DNA of 64,000 bases from Solobacterium sp. (GCA_017512555.1 JAFWFE010000011.1:1-64000); one strand, 5' to 3'; counted from the first letter of the stretch, positions 33,891 to 44,195 are shown. Notes: generated by a model not told the origin, from the letters alone. A program made the numbers and translations.

Positions 33891-36527
33891 CTACTCTCCG
33901 GGTTTGATCAGTACATCTCTGGGTTTGGAACCCTTGGCTGCGCCGATCACACCTTCCTGTTCCAGGTAATCAATCAATCTTGCGGCACGGTTATATCCGA
34001 TACCGAAGCGTCTCTGCAACAGAGAGGTAGATGCTTTCTGCTGGGCAATCACATAGTCACGGATTTCAGGATATAACGGATCCACATCCTGCGGACTATT
34101 GCCGAAGCCGGAACTTTCACCGTTGGTTTCATTCAGTGTCACAAAGCGGTCATCGTATTGCGGAGTTGCCTGCTGTGAGACATAATTCGCAATACTTTCG
34201 ACTTCGCTGTCACTGACATATACGCCCTGTACACGCATGGCATTGGATTCACCAATCGGCAGGTACAGCATATCACCATAGCCTAACAAGCGTTCTGCGC
34301 CGACATGGTCCAGAATCGTACGTGAATCAATACCACTGGATACCGCAAACGCGATACGGCTCGGGATATTGGCTTTAATGACACCGGTAATGACATCGGT
34401 GGAAGGTCTCTGTGTAGCAACGATCAGGTGAATACCGGCTGCTCTTGCCAGCTGTGTGATACGCTGAATTGAGCTTTCTACTTCTTTTCCGGCGACCAGC
34501 ATAAGATCCGCAAGTTCATCGATAATGACTACGATATACGGCATATGCGCCAGTCTTGGTTCAGCATCCGCCGGTTGTTTATCCACTTTGTCGTTGAATC
34601 CCTGGATATTCCGTACACCGGTACGGGAGAACGCATCATAACGCTGTTCCATGATCTCTACGATGATCTTCAGGGCATTGCTGGCCATCAGGGCATCGTT
34701 AATGACCGGTCCGATCAGATGAGGAATATTGTGGTATGGTGTAAATTCCACCTTCTTAGGATCAACCAGGAGAAGTTTTACCGCATCCGGTTTTGTCCTC
34801 ATTAAAATCGAAGTAATAATCGAGTTCATACATACCGATTTACCAGAACCTGTAGCACCGGCAATCAGCATATGCGGCATCTTATCCAGACGGCAGGTCA
34901 CCGGCTTGCCGAAGAGGTCTTTACCAAGATAGATCGTTAACGGATGATCATCGATCTTTCCTGTGGTTTCATCAATCAGTTCTTTTAATTTTACCGGTGT
35001 AGACTTCACATTCGGAATTTCTATACCAACTGCGTTATGTCCCGGAATCGGTGCTTCTATACGTACATCCTTTACGGCCAGCTGCATCTTGATATCATCG
35101 GCCAGGCCAAGGATCCGGGACACCTTGATGTTGGATTCCGGTTTGATTTCAAATTTCGTGACTGCAGGACCGATATGTGTATCCATCAGAGTCGCTTCAA
35201 TATCAAAGTTACGCAGTACCTGGATCAACAGCTCACCCTTCTCCTGGGCAGCGAGAACATTCTCCTGGTTGTTATTTCTGTCTTTCTCCGAAAGATGAAC
35301 ATCTCTGGCATTCGGTATCTTATACTTCTTTGCCCGGATCTTCCGTTCTTCTTCCGGTGTGACTTTCTTCGTTTCCGGTTTTGCCGGTTCCGGTGCAGGT
35401 TTTTTGACCTGAGGCGCAGGCATCGGGCCTACAACTTCTTCTTCCGGTTCCTGTACAGGAATGATCTCCTCTTCTGTTCCTGCGTCCACATCGTCGTATT
35501 CTTCCTCATCGTATACATTCAGATTCTCAAAAGAAGACTCATACGAAGGTCTGGACGGCGGAATACTGTGGCGGTCCACCAGATCATCCACACTGAGGAA
35601 CATGGTCTTCTGCACCGGATCTTCTTTCCTCTCTTCCTTCATACCACTGAGGAAATCACTGGTTTCGGGATGATCATCCACGACCAGGGAATCCATGATC
35701 CCGTTGCTGGGAATGACTTCCTGTACTTTTGGTGTGATCGTCAGTTCTTCCGTATCATCTACTTTCAGCATTGTTGAAGGTTTTTCCAGCTGGTTCTCTG
35801 TCAGTTTCAGAGGGACATCCTGCGGCGCCGCAGGTGATGGAGTCATGGGTTTCGCCTTGGCTACCGCCTGTACAAGCGGAGGTTCTTCCTCTTCTTCGTC
35901 ATCATCCTCTTCATAATCTTCCGTGGAGAAGTATTCCACAACTGTGTGGAACGCGTCCTTATATACCTTGAGATTCACCAGCAACAAAGCAGAGATCACC
36001 AGCAGTACACCGATCACTAACATCGTACCGGTACGGTCCACCAGCATCGTTGTCAATGCCAGCAATAATGCCCCGATCAAACCGCCGCCGACCTTTACCG
36101 CTCCTGCACTTTCAAAATAAGAAGAAAGATCTGCTGTGTAATCCAGGTAGATATCCCACCCGCGCATATCTTTCGGTGTATCGCTGAGCGCGCACCAAAG
36201 CAGGATCGCAGTAACGATTAAAATGATAGCCAGCGGGTTCTTACTCCTTGTGCTGCCCTCTTTATGCCTGTTGATAATCGTTATCACGATCTGTAAAACG
36301 ATGATGACCATGACAATGACATACAGCTTACCAAACAAAAATCTCTGCAGGTTACTGAGGAATTTACCGATCATACCCATCTTGGTATAGGCAATGATGG
36401 TTATGGCAGACAGGATCACGATGGCGATCCACTGTCTGAGTTCTTCTTCCTGCTGAATTTCCGCCTTGGTCTTTCTGCGTTTCGTTGTCTTTTTCTTCGT
36501 CGTTGTCTTCTTCTTACTCTGCGCCAC
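33891..36527 (-). CDS. ftsK: DNA translocase FtsK/SpoIIIE
   Basis: Septal DNA pump that clears the chromosome from the division site and activates XerCD. N-terminal Lys/Thr-rich stretch, about four membrane helices in residues 33-190, an acidic linker (EEDDDEEEEEPP near 210) with Pro-rich part to about 400, then the RecA-like motor with Walker A GATGSGKS and Walker B VVIIDELADLM, and a C-terminal gamma winged helix (LLQRRFGIGYNRAARLID) that reads KOPS-like sites. 878 aa. Directly downstream of the RNase J gene, as spoIIIE lies near rnjB in Bacillus. Confidence 0.96.
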   Translation of the reverse strand: MAQSKKKTTTKKKTTKRRKTKAEIQQEEELRQWIAIVILSAITIIAYTKMGMIGKFLSNLQRFLFGKLYVIVMVIIVLQIVITIINRHKEGSTRSKNPLAIILIVTAILLWCALSDTPKDMRGWDIYLDYTADLSSYFESAGAVKVGGGLIGALLLALTTMLVDRTGTMLVIGVLLVISALLLVNLKVYKDAFHTVVEYFSTEDYEEDDDEEEEEPPLVQAVAKAKPMTPSPAAPQDVPLKLTENQLEKPSTMLKVDDTEELTITPKVQEVIPSNGIMDSLVVDDHPETSDFLSGMKEERKEDPVQKTMFLSVDDLVDRHSIPPSRPSYESSFENLNVYDEEEYDDVDAGTEEEIIPVQEPEEEVVGPMPAPQVKKPAPEPAKPETKKVTPEEERKIRAKKYKIPNARDVHLSEKDRNNNQENVLAAQEKGELLIQVLRNFDIEATLMDTHIGPAVTKFEIKPESNIKVSRILGLADDIKMQLAVKDVRIEAPIPGHNAVGIEIPNVKSTPVKLKELIDETTGKIDDHPLTIYLGKDLFGKPVTCRLDKMPHMLIAGATGSGKSVCMNSIITSILMRTKPDAVKLLLVDPKKVEFTPYHNIPHLIGPVINDALMASNALKIIVEIMEQRYDAFSRTGVRNIQGFNDKVDKQPADAEPRLAHMPYIVVIIDELADLMLVAGKEVESSIQRITQLARAAGIHLIVATQRPSTDVITGVIKANIPSRIAFAVSSGIDSRTILDHVGAERLLGYGDMLYLPIGESNAMRVQGVYVSDSEVESIANYVSQQATPQYDDRFVTLNETNGESSGFGNSPQDVDPLYPEIRDYVIAQQKASTSLLQRRFGIGYNRAARLIDYLEQEGVIGAAKGSKPRDVLIKPGE

Positions 36528-36547
36528 TTCGAATCCTTTCTTGTTTA

Positions 36548-38212
36548 TCAGTCTGCCGTATTGATTTCCACGATTGCGGGCAGGATCATCGGCCGTTTTC
36601 CTGTCTCTTTCATGACATACCGGCTGATTCTCTCCCTGGCTTCCGCCCGGCAGTTCAGATTATCGTAACTATTAGATTTTACCGCATCTTCGATGGTTTT
36701 TTCCATAATCGTACCGATTTCCTTAATGATATAATCCGCATCTTTCAGATAGATTACACCTCTGCTCTGTACGTCCGGACCACCGATGACTTCCTTCGTC
36801 GCATGGTTGACCACCACACCTACAATGATCGCACCATCCGTACTCAATACTTCTCTGTCCTTTAATACCATGCCCTGGGCATCCAGGTTATCATTACCGT
36901 CAATCAGCACATCCCCGACATTGATCATGTCATAATTCCGTTCCAGCTGTCCGTCCGTGATCGTTGCGATCTGCCCGTCATCCAGGACGAGGATACTGGT
37001 TGCGGGATACCCCATATTCAGCGCTATATTCGCGTTGGAGATCAGCTGACGATACTCACCCTTTACCGGAATATAATACTTCGGATTGATCAGGTAGATC
37101 ATCATCTTCAGATCTTCAATAGACGCATGCATACTCCAGGCACGCTTGCTGTCCACCGCATGTACCTTGGATGTTTCATAGTACAGGTCATCTTCCATGG
37201 CGCTGGCTTCACGTTCCGTACCAGGCACGCCCGGTGACGCGATGATCACGGTATCTGTTTCTCTTAACTGGATCAGATCATCTTCACGGGACGCGATCTT
37301 GTGTACTTTCTTGAACAGTGTAGAACCGGTGCCGCCGATGATCACCACGACATTCTCCAAATCATTGTTGAAGTTCTGCGGAGCGATATCCAGTCCTACA
37401 GGAATACGGTAATATCCAAGAGAAGCCATATCCTGCATCAGGTTCCTCAGTTCGTCATCATAGATCATGATCTTGCGGTTAAACCGGTAAGCCAGTTCAA
37501 CGATTTCGATAACACGATACAGATTCTGGCTGTAGGTAGTGATAATAATACGGCCGTCCGCTTCTTCAAAATACGGCTCGATCTGCTTGGTAATACGGTG
37601 ATTCGGAGCGCTGTGTCCCTCTCTTGTCGAACCGACAGACTCTGTCATCAAGGCCAGAACACCCTTGGAACCGATATCCGTGATATCCAGCATATCAAAC
37701 TTGAACGCATCTGCCTTGGTATCATAGTCTACGATAAATTCACTGGTATATACGACATAGCCATCTTCGGTCTTGATTGCCACACCGAAACCATCCGCGA
37801 TAGACTGTGTTGTTCCAAACGTACGTATCTGCGTATTGCCGATCTTGAACGTTGAATTTCTCTTGATCCGGTGGATGTTGTAGTCTTTCAGTTTCTCTTT
37901 ATGCGCGACTCGTTCAAACATCTTGGCTGTTAACGGTGCCATATATACCGGTACATTGACTTCCTTCAGGAAATGTACCAGAGCTCCCATCACATCATCA
38001 TGACCATGAGTGATAAACACTCCTTTGATTCGTTCACTGTTTTCTTTCAGATACTGGAAATCCGGGATGATCATTTCTACACCCAGAGAATCACCATCCG
38101 GATATTTCATCCCGCACTCAATAACGAAAATATCTTCGTTATTCTCTACGACAAACATATTTTTACCGTCTTCGTCGAGACCGCCCAGCGCAAAAAACCG
38201 AACTTTGCTCAT
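36548..38212 (-). CDS. rnjB: RNase J2-type protein with degenerate active site
   Basis: Beta-CASP metallo-beta-lactamase protein of the RNase J family, 554 aa. In active RNase J1 the zinc motif is HxHxDH; here it is HGHDDV (residues 69-74) with the last His lost. The usual HSIPDS reads QSIADG, TGDFKFD reads TSEFIVD, and HGE near the C-terminal half of the beta-CASP core reads KGE, so most metal ligands are absent. It likely serves as the J2 partner of an RNase J1 encoded elsewhere. Start follows GGAGGG. Its position next to ftsK matches rnjB in Bacillus. Confidence 0.88.
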   Translation of the reverse strand: MSKVRFFALGGLDEDGKNMFVVENNEDIFVIECGMKYPDGDSLGVEMIIPDFQYLKENSERIKGVFITHGHDDVMGALVHFLKEVNVPVYMAPLTAKMFERVAHKEKLKDYNIHRIKRNSTFKIGNTQIRTFGTTQSIADGFGVAIKTEDGYVVYTSEFIVDYDTKADAFKFDMLDITDIGSKGVLALMTESVGSTREGHSAPNHRITKQIEPYFEEADGRIIITTYSQNLYRVIEIVELAYRFNRKIMIYDDELRNLMQDMASLGYYRIPVGLDIAPQNFNNDLENVVVIIGGTGSTLFKKVHKIASREDDLIQLRETDTVIIASPGVPGTEREASAMEDDLYYETSKVHAVDSKRAWSMHASIEDLKMMIYLINPKYYIPVKGEYRQLISNANIALNMGYPATSILVLDDGQIATITDGQLERNYDMINVGDVLIDGNDNLDAQGMVLKDREVLSTDGAIIVGVVVNHATKEVIGGPDVQSRGVIYLKDADYIIKEIGTIMEKTIEDAVKSNSYDNLNCRAEARERISRYVMKETGKRPMILPAIVEINTAD

Positions 38213-38241
38213 AGGATCCCTCCATTCATATGATTATTACT

Positions 38242-38270
38242 ATTATAAGTCAAATTCCAACCTCGAACAA
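38242..38270 (-). promoter_or_regulatory. Promoter of rnjB-ftsK
   Basis: TTGTTC (38270-38265), 17-base spacer, TATAAT (38247-38242) on the minus strand, followed by a leader with GGAGGG before the rnjB ATG. Confidence 0.75.
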
Positions 38271-38290
38271 TGATACACAACGACAGGAAA

Positions 38291-39730
38291 TCAGTTCTCT
38301 TCCATCTCTCCGTTCAGGGAATAACTACGTGCTTCCGTAATTTTCACCTTGACCAGATCTCCCGCATACACCTGATTCGCAGTAAAATTCACCAGCTTGT
38401 TGTCAGCGCTGTATCCGGCATAGACATGGTCATTCTTCTTGGATATTCCGTCACATAATACTTCTACGGTCTTACCGACATATTCTTCATTCTTCTGTCT
38501 GGCATACATACCGATTCTCTCGTTTAAACGTTCCAGACGTTCTTTCTTGACTTCTGCGGGGATGTTATCCAGCATGGCTGCCGCAGGTGTTCCTTCCCGG
38601 GGACTGTAGATGAAGGTAAAGGCTGCATCAAACTTACAGTAATCTGCCAGTTTCAGCGTATCCTCAAACTGTTCTTCGGTCTCCTGCGGGAAACCGACGA
38701 TAATATCCGTAGTAAAGGTCATCTGCGGGATCTTGGCCTTGATTTCATCATACAGGTCAAAATAACGGGAAGAGGTATATCCCCTGTTCATCTTCTTCAG
38801 GATCTCGTCAGAACCGCTCTGTACCGGTAAATGAAGAGAATTCATGATGTTATCATACTTGGCCATGACATCAATCGTAGAAGATGTATAGTCACGGGGA
38901 TGCGATGTATAAAAACGGATACGGTCGATTCCGGTCAGCGCACACTGTTCCAGTAACTGTGTAAATCCATCCTGCATCTGCAGATCCTTGCCGTACGCAT
39001 TGACATTCTGTCCCAGCAAAGTGACTTCCTTACCTCCGGAAGCCTTGAATTCCCGGATCTCTTCCAGAATATGTTCCATCTTCCGTGAACGCTCTTTACC
39101 GCGTGTATACGGGACGATACAGTAAGTACAGAACTTATCGCATCCGTACATGATATTCACATAGGCTTTATGACGATGTGTACGAGACACCGGCAAACCT
39201 TCGGTAATTCTGCCCTCAATGGATTCCACATCCACAATACGCTGTCTTCTATGCATAAAATCTGCCAGCAATTCAGGAAAACGATCCAGATTATGTGTAC
39301 CGAAGATAATATCCACCTGGGGATACTTCTTCAGCAAAGTATCGACGATTCCTTCTTCCTGCGCCATACATCCGCACAGTACAAAGATCTTCTCAGGATC
39401 CTTCTTCTTCAGTGGTTTCAGATTTCCGACTTCTCCCAGGACATGTTCTTCCGCATTCTTCCGGATCGCGCATGTGTTGAAGAGGATCACATCCGCGTCT
39501 TTCTCTTCTTCTGCTTCGGTGAAGGACATGGACTTCAGTAAACCGCTCAGTGTCTCCGAGTCACGTACGTTGGCCTGACACCCGTAAGTGCGGATCGCAA
39601 AAGTCTTTCCCTTACCGATGACAGACATCTCCGGGGTCATCAGAAATTCACTGACTTCTGCCTGCTGGTTGCGGGTCATTCTCTTCCTTGCGGCATTCTG
39701 GTCGGGTAATTTATAATCATTCTTTTTCAT
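38291..39730 (-). CDS. miaB: tRNA-2-methylthio-N6-dimethylallyladenosine synthase
   Basis: Radical-SAM methylthiotransferase acting on i6A37 of tRNA. UPF0004 domain with cysteines in RTYGCQAN, FNTCAIR and LCGCMAQ; radical-SAM cluster CDKFCTYC; C-terminal TRAM domain after residue 410. 479 aa including an N-terminal extension of about 40 residues, common in Gram-positive MiaB. No Shine-Dalgarno site precedes the ATG at 39730; TATAAT ends 9 bases upstream, so the mRNA is probably leaderless or nearly so. Confidence 0.96.
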   Translation of the reverse strand: MKKNDYKLPDQNAARKRMTRNQQAEVSEFLMTPEMSVIGKGKTFAIRTYGCQANVRDSETLSGLLKSMSFTEAEEEKDADVILFNTCAIRKNAEEHVLGEVGNLKPLKKKDPEKIFVLCGCMAQEEGIVDTLLKKYPQVDIIFGTHNLDRFPELLADFMHRRQRIVDVESIEGRITEGLPVSRTHRHKAYVNIMYGCDKFCTYCIVPYTRGKERSRKMEHILEEIREFKASGGKEVTLLGQNVNAYGKDLQMQDGFTQLLEQCALTGIDRIRFYTSHPRDYTSSTIDVMAKYDNIMNSLHLPVQSGSDEILKKMNRGYTSSRYFDLYDEIKAKIPQMTFTTDIIVGFPQETEEQFEDTLKLADYCKFDAAFTFIYSPREGTPAAAMLDNIPAEVKKERLERLNERIGMYARQKNEEYVGKTVEVLCDGISKKNDHVYAGYSADNKLVNFTANQVYAGDLVKVKITEARSYSLNGEMEEN

Positions 39731-39739
39731 ACGCTGAGT

Positions 39740-39745
39740 ATTATA
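39740..39745 (-). promoter_or_regulatory. Extended -10 box for miaB
   Basis: TGGTATAAT on the minus strand, 9 bases before the miaB ATG and just past the ferredoxin terminator. The -35 is poor. Confidence 0.65.
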
Positions 39746-39751
39746 CCACAG

Positions 39752-39797
39752 AAAAATCCCCGGCGATTGATGTCCTCTTCAATACCGGGGATTTTAT
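39752..39797 (-). terminator. Terminator after the ferredoxin gene
   Basis: AATCCCCGG / CCGGGGATT stem with an inner ATTGA/TCAAT pairing, followed by TTTTTC on the minus strand. Confidence 0.85.
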
Positions 39798-39806
39798 TAA
39801 CTTTGC

Positions 39807-39983
39807 TTACTTCTCTGTAATTGCTTCTACAGGGCAGGTTCCGATGCATGCACCACAGCCGATGCAGATTTCTTCATTAGATTCGGACTTGCCTTCTTCA
39901 TCAAGTTCAAGAGCACCTACAGGGCATACACCTACGCATGCACCACAGCCGATGCAAAGTTCCTTATTAACAGTTACTGGCAT
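39807..39983 (-). CDS. 2[4Fe-4S] ferredoxin
   Basis: Small electron carrier of clostridial type, 58 aa. Two cluster motifs: Cys10-13-16-20 (CIGCGACVGVCP) and Cys40-43-46-50 (CIGCGACIGTCP). The two halves are an obvious internal duplication. The ATG at 39983 follows a strong AGGAGG site. It has its own terminator and no partner oxidoreductase nearby, so it is probably a general low-potential carrier of an anaerobe. Confidence 0.95.
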   Translation of the reverse strand: MPVTVNKELCIGCGACVGVCPVGALELDEEGKSESNEEICIGCGACIGTCPVEAITEK

Positions 39984-40039
39984 TTGTTGTTCCTCCTATG
40001 CATAGATTATACCACTTTTTTCTCTTTGAAAAGTAAAGA

Positions 40040-40816
40040 TTATTCTGCGGGTCTTTCCATGATCCGGGTGATGTTCACTGCCCGGTTGGTCTGGTCATCG
40101 ATTTCAACGACACAGCCGCAGATCACCGCCGGTCCTTCCGCCGGGACAAAGTGGGTTTTTTCACTGTTCAGCGTACGCGCAAGCACTTCCTCCACACTGC
40201 GTCCGAGAATACTCTGGAACGTACCGCACATGCCGGCATCAGTGATATAGGCGCAGCCGTCCAGGATCTGTTCATCTGCTGTCTGTACATGGGTATGGGT
40301 ACCGAATACGGCAGTTACCTGATCCTTGAAGATGTGGAAGAAGATTTCTTTCTCTCCGGTCGCTTCCGCGTGAAGGTCAACGATGATGATCTCTGCCTCG
40401 ATCTCTTTCAGAAGTCTCTTCATCACTGTGATCGGAGATTCTGCGGCCTGATCCATGAAGATCGTTCCCAAAAGATTGATCACCGCTATGCGCTTTCCCA
40501 TGCACTCCCGGACGACATAACCCCTGCCGGTCTCCGCAGGATCCATATTCTCGGGGCGGATCAGATCCGGACAGTGGTCAAACTGATCCATGATCTCCCT
40601 TTTGGAATACGCATGATTTCCCAACGTGATCACATCCACACCGGCATCCTTCAGACTCTGGTAGATCTTTGTGGTAATTCCCTTCCCGTGGGCGGAATTC
40701 TCCGCATTGATGATTGTAAAGTCAACATCATAGGCCTGCTGAAGAAATGGCAGGCGCTGTAAAACAGCGTTCCTGCCACTTTTCCCGACAATATCTCCAA
40801 GAAATAATATCTTCAT
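40040..40816 (-). CDS. ymdB: YmdB-family metallophosphoesterase (2',3'-cAMP phosphodiesterase)
   Basis: Calcineurin-like phosphodiesterase known in Bacillus to influence biofilm and motility decisions. Motifs FLGDIVGKSGR, NAENSAHGKG, TLGNHAYSK and FGTHTHVQTAD give the two-metal site; 258 aa. It starts 1 bp after the rny stop, the standard pair. Confidence 0.95.
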   Translation of the reverse strand: MKILFLGDIVGKSGRNAVLQRLPFLQQAYDVDFTIINAENSAHGKGITTKIYQSLKDAGVDVITLGNHAYSKREIMDQFDHCPDLIRPENMDPAETGRGYVVRECMGKRIAVINLLGTIFMDQAAESPITVMKRLLKEIEAEIIIVDLHAEATGEKEIFFHIFKDQVTAVFGTHTHVQTADEQILDGCAYITDAGMCGTFQSILGRSVEEVLARTLNSEKTHFVPAEGPAVICGCVVEIDDQTNRAVNITRIMERPAE

Positions 40817-40817
40817 C

Positions 40818-42368
40818 CTACTGTGCTAATTCCTGAACACGTAATTCACGGATCAGAGTCACTTTGATCTGACCCGGATAAGTCATTTCTCTTTCAATCT
40901 TATCCTTGATCTCATGCGCGACCTTGACCATGGTAATATCGTTGATCTTTTCCGGATGTACCATGACACGAATCTCACGGCCGGCCTGGATCGCATAAGC
41001 CTTTTCTACACCTTCGAACCCTGTAGCAATCTTTTCCAGCTGTTCCAGACGCTCGATATAATTCTCCATCGACTCATAACGCGCACCAGGACGGGCAGCA
41101 CTCAATGTATCTGCCGCAGATACCAGTTCCGCGATAATATCCGTTGTCTGGACATCTCCGTGATGAGATTCGATGGAATTGATGACGATCTCGTTCTCTC
41201 CGTATTTCTTCGCGATTCTGGCACCCAGTTCCACGTGACTGCCTTCCTGCTCGAAATCTACGGCTTTACCGATGTCATGAAGCAGACCTGCACGTTTCGC
41301 AAGACTCTGGTTCAGACCAAGTTCCGCAGCCATAATCCCCGCAAATGTCGCAACTTCCACAGAATGTTCCAGAATATTCTGTCCGTAACTGTAACGATAA
41401 CGCAGACGTCCAATCAGTTTAACCAGTTCTTTGTTGATTCTGCCGATACCAAGTTTGAAGATTGCTTCATCACCATACTTCTGGATTGATTCATCCAGTT
41501 CCCTGGTCACCTTTTCCACAACATCTTCAATTCTTCCCGGCTGGATCCTTCCGTCCTTCATCAGGATTTCCAGAGACTGTTTGGCAATCTCACGGCGGAT
41601 CGGGTCAAAACAGGAAACCGTGATCACATCCGGTGTATCATCAATGATCAGATCTACGCCGGTAGCCTGCTCAATTGCCTTGATGTTTCTTCCTTCACGG
41701 CCGATGATCCTGCCCTTCATATCTTCACTAGGCAAGGTAACTACGGATACCGTACGCTCCAGCACTTCTTCCTGTGAATAACGCTGGATCGCGTTGGCAA
41801 TGATATTTCTGGCATTCGCGGCAGCTTTTTCCTGCGCGATTTCATCTTGTTCGTGAAGATATGCGGCAATATCCTTTTCGCATTTCTTTTCCACGGCTTC
41901 CATCAGTTCAGCGCGTGCTTCTTCACTAGTCATGTTTGCAGCCTTTTCCAGTACCTGGATCTGACTGTCAATACGCTGCTGAAGATCCACTTCCATTCGG
42001 CGGATGTTCGCAAGTTTGTCATCTGTAAGCTTTACTTGTTCATCTAATTTCTTTTCTTTGGCAGCGAGATTCTCCTCACGGAAACTAAGCTGATCTTCAC
42101 GTCTAAGAATCTTGTTTTCCGCCTGCTGAATACGATTTCTCTGATCTTTCAGCTCACGTTCTGCCTGCTGCTTTAATTCCAAAGCTTTCTGCTTTGCATC
42201 AAGTTCTGCCTGACGCAGAATATTCTCTGCTTTTGATTTAGATTCCTCAAGAATAGACTTAGCTTCATTTCTGCTTTGATCTAAGCCTGAACGACTTGCC
42301 ATCACCATGACGGCGATACCAATAACAATACCTAGAACACCGGCCAAAACAGCAAAGATATAATTCAT
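40818..42368 (-). CDS. rny: Ribonuclease Y
   Basis: Membrane-anchored endoribonuclease that starts mRNA decay. One N-terminal membrane helix (residues 3-23), a long coiled coil to about 200, a KH domain with GRIIGREGRNIKAIE, and an HD domain with LLHDIGKAVD. 516 aa. Start preceded by GGAGGGG. With rnjB, this gives the window two parts of the RNA-decay machinery. Confidence 0.97.
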   Translation of the reverse strand: MNYIFAVLAGVLGIVIGIAVMVMASRSGLDQSRNEAKSILEESKSKAENILRQAELDAKQKALELKQQAERELKDQRNRIQQAENKILRREDQLSFREENLAAKEKKLDEQVKLTDDKLANIRRMEVDLQQRIDSQIQVLEKAANMTSEEARAELMEAVEKKCEKDIAAYLHEQDEIAQEKAAANARNIIANAIQRYSQEEVLERTVSVVTLPSEDMKGRIIGREGRNIKAIEQATGVDLIIDDTPDVITVSCFDPIRREIAKQSLEILMKDGRIQPGRIEDVVEKVTRELDESIQKYGDEAIFKLGIGRINKELVKLIGRLRYRYSYGQNILEHSVEVATFAGIMAAELGLNQSLAKRAGLLHDIGKAVDFEQEGSHVELGARIAKKYGENEIVINSIESHHGDVQTTDIIAELVSAADTLSAARPGARYESMENYIERLEQLEKIATGFEGVEKAYAIQAGREIRVMVHPEKINDITMVKVAHEIKDKIEREMTYPGQIKVTLIRELRVQELAQ

Positions 42369-42413
42369 CTATACCCCTCCATTTCTCCGTTGTCAGAGCA
42401 ATGCTCTTTTACT

Positions 42414-42441
42414 ATTATAACCGAAGAATATCAATATTCAA
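42414..42441 (-). promoter_or_regulatory. Promoter of rny-ymdB
   Basis: TTGAAT (42441-42436), 16-base spacer, TATAAT (42419-42414). The leader has a small AGAGCA/TGCTCT hairpin before the ribosome site. Confidence 0.7.
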
Positions 42442-42460
42442 AACAAAAGAACGGGAAATG

Positions 42461-42493
42461 AAAACCATCGGTTTTATAATAAAACCGATGATT
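42461..42493 (-). terminator. Terminator after recA
   Basis: CATCGGTTTT / AAAACCGATG stem with a 5-base loop followed by GGTTTTC on the minus strand, between recA and rny. Confidence 0.75.
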
Positions 42494-42512
42494 TAACTTA
42501 TACGTATTTTGT

Positions 42513-43556
42513 CTATGCCTCTGCCTTTTCTGCTGTCTGCTCCTTATTCGCAAACAGTTTTGCCTTCAGCTGATCAGTGACTTCCGCGTCGATCTCCGGG
42601 TGATTCTTCAGGAATTCACGCACAGTCGCAAAGCCCTGGCCGATCTTCTCGCCCTGGTAGGAGAACCAGGCACCGGACTTTTCAATGATACCGTTCTCTA
42701 CCGCAAGGTTGATTACTTCATCAACGTGGGAGATACCTTCACCGTAGATGATATCCAGAGTCGCTGTCTTGAACGGAGGCGCTACCTTGTTCTTGACGAC
42801 CTTGACCTTGACCGAGTTACCAATGACCTCACTGCCGTTCTTCAAGCTTTCCCTGCGGCGTACATCCAGACGTACAGAAGCGTAGAATTTCAGCGCTCTG
42901 CCGCCCGGAGTTGTCTCCGGATTGCCGAACATGATGCCCACCTTCTCACGTAACTGGTTGATGAAGATCGCCGTACAGTTGGAACGATTCATCACGCCCG
43001 CAAGCTTACGCATGGCCTTGGACATCAGTCTTGCCTGCAGACCTATGGAAGAATCACTCATTTCCCCATCCAGTTCTGCCTGCGGAACCAGGGCTGCTAC
43101 AGAGTCAATGACCACCAGGTCGATTGCCCCGGACTTGATCAGCACTTCCGTGATCTCCAGAGCCTGTTCACCGGAATCCGGCTGGGAAAGAATCAGTTCA
43201 TCGATATCCACGCCGAGATTTCTGGCATATACCGGGTCGATTGCGTTTTCCGCGTCGATGAACGCACAACGTCCGCCGGTTTTCTGACATTCCGCAATGG
43301 CATGTAACGCCAGAGTCGTCTTACCGGAAGATTCCGGACCGTAGATCTCTACGATACGTCCTTTGGGATAACCGCCGATACCAAGCGCATAATCAAGAGC
43401 CAGGGATCCTGACGGAATCGCATCCACGGATACTTCCGCCCGGTCACCAAGTCTCATGATACTGCCTTTACCGTATTCTTTTTCAATTGCCTTTAACGCA
43501 TCTGCCAACAATTTATCCTTGTTGTTGTCTGTATCTTTTGTTTTCTCACTCGCCAT
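42513..43556 (-). CDS. recA: Recombinase RecA
   Basis: Strand-exchange ATPase and SOS co-protease. Walker [13 protein letters not shown]-like DNA loop segments, [20 protein letters not shown] (L2 region) and a short acidic C-terminus; 347 aa. It follows pgsA by 45 bp with a GGAGAAG site, probably in one transcript. I saw no LexA-type palindrome in that gap. Confidence 0.98.
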   Translation of the reverse strand: MASEKTKDTDNNKDKLLADALKAIEKEYGKGSIMRLGDRAEVSVDAIPSGSLALDYALGIGGYPKGRIVEIYGPESSGKTTLALHAIAECQKTGGRCAFIDAENAIDPVYARNLGVDIDELILSQPDSGEQALEITEVLIKSGAIDLVVIDSVAALVPQAELDGEMSDSSIGLQARLMSKAMRKLAGVMNRSNCTAIFINQLREKVGIMFGNPETTPGGRALKFYASVRLDVRRRESLKNGSEVIGNSVKVKVVKNKVAPPFKTATLDIIYGEGISHVDEVINLAVENGIIEKSGAWFSYQGEKIGQGFATVREFLKNHPEIDAEVTDQLKAKLFANKEQTAEKAEA

Positions 43557-43601
43557 AAACTTCTCCTTCTGCTTATCATATAACCCGGATTTTCAGAATT
43601 C

Positions 43602-44195
43602 CTACTTACTCTCCAGAATATCTTCCTTCAATTGATTGAAATAGGACAATCCGCTGGCAAAACTGATCAATGCCGCAAACCACAGCACAATATCGGATAC
43701 CGGCAGACGCCATAACTCAAACGGAAGATTATTCAGCAGGATCAGGGCTATGGAGACCATCTGTAATACTGTCTTCAGTTTTCCCATCATCTGTGCCGAT
43801 ACAACTTTACCGTTGTTGGCCGCGACCATACGCATTCCGTCTACCGCGATATCCCGGCAGATCATGATGATCACCGGCACTACCGGAATGATCCCGCGGC
43901 TGACAAACAGGACAAACATCGTCGTTGTCAGCATCTTATCCGCAATCGGATCCGCAAACTTGCCGAACGTTGTCTGCAGGTGATACTTACGGGCGATCTG
44001 ACCGTCCAGAAGATCGGTGATTGCCGCGATAAAGTAGATTCCCAGACATATCAGATTAATGGAAGAAATCGAATATTGTCCGACCATGAATGCTCTTGGT
44101 TCAATTCCCACCTGGGCATACGGAAAGATATAGACCAATATGATTACAGGAACCAGTACGATTCTGAGTAAAGTCAATCTATTTGGTAAATTCAT
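43602..44195 (-). CDS. pgsA: CDP-diacylglycerol-glycerol-3-phosphate 3-phosphatidyltransferase
   Basis: Membrane enzyme making phosphatidylglycerol phosphate from the CDP-DAG produced by CdsA. CDP-alcohol phosphotransferase signature DGQIARKYHLQTTFGKFADP followed by IADK (D-G-x2-A-R...G-x3-D-x3-D); about five membrane helices; 197 aa. The pgsA-recA adjacency is common in Bacillota (often with cinA between). Confidence 0.95.
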   Translation of the reverse strand: MNLPNRLTLLRIVLVPVIILVYIFPYAQVGIEPRAFMVGQYSISSINLICLGIYFIAAITDLLDGQIARKYHLQTTFGKFADPIADKMLTTTMFVLFVSRGIIPVVPVIIMICRDIAVDGMRMVAANNGKVVSAQMMGKLKTVLQMVSIALILLNNLPFELWRLPVSDIVLWFAALISFASGLSYFNQLKEDILESK

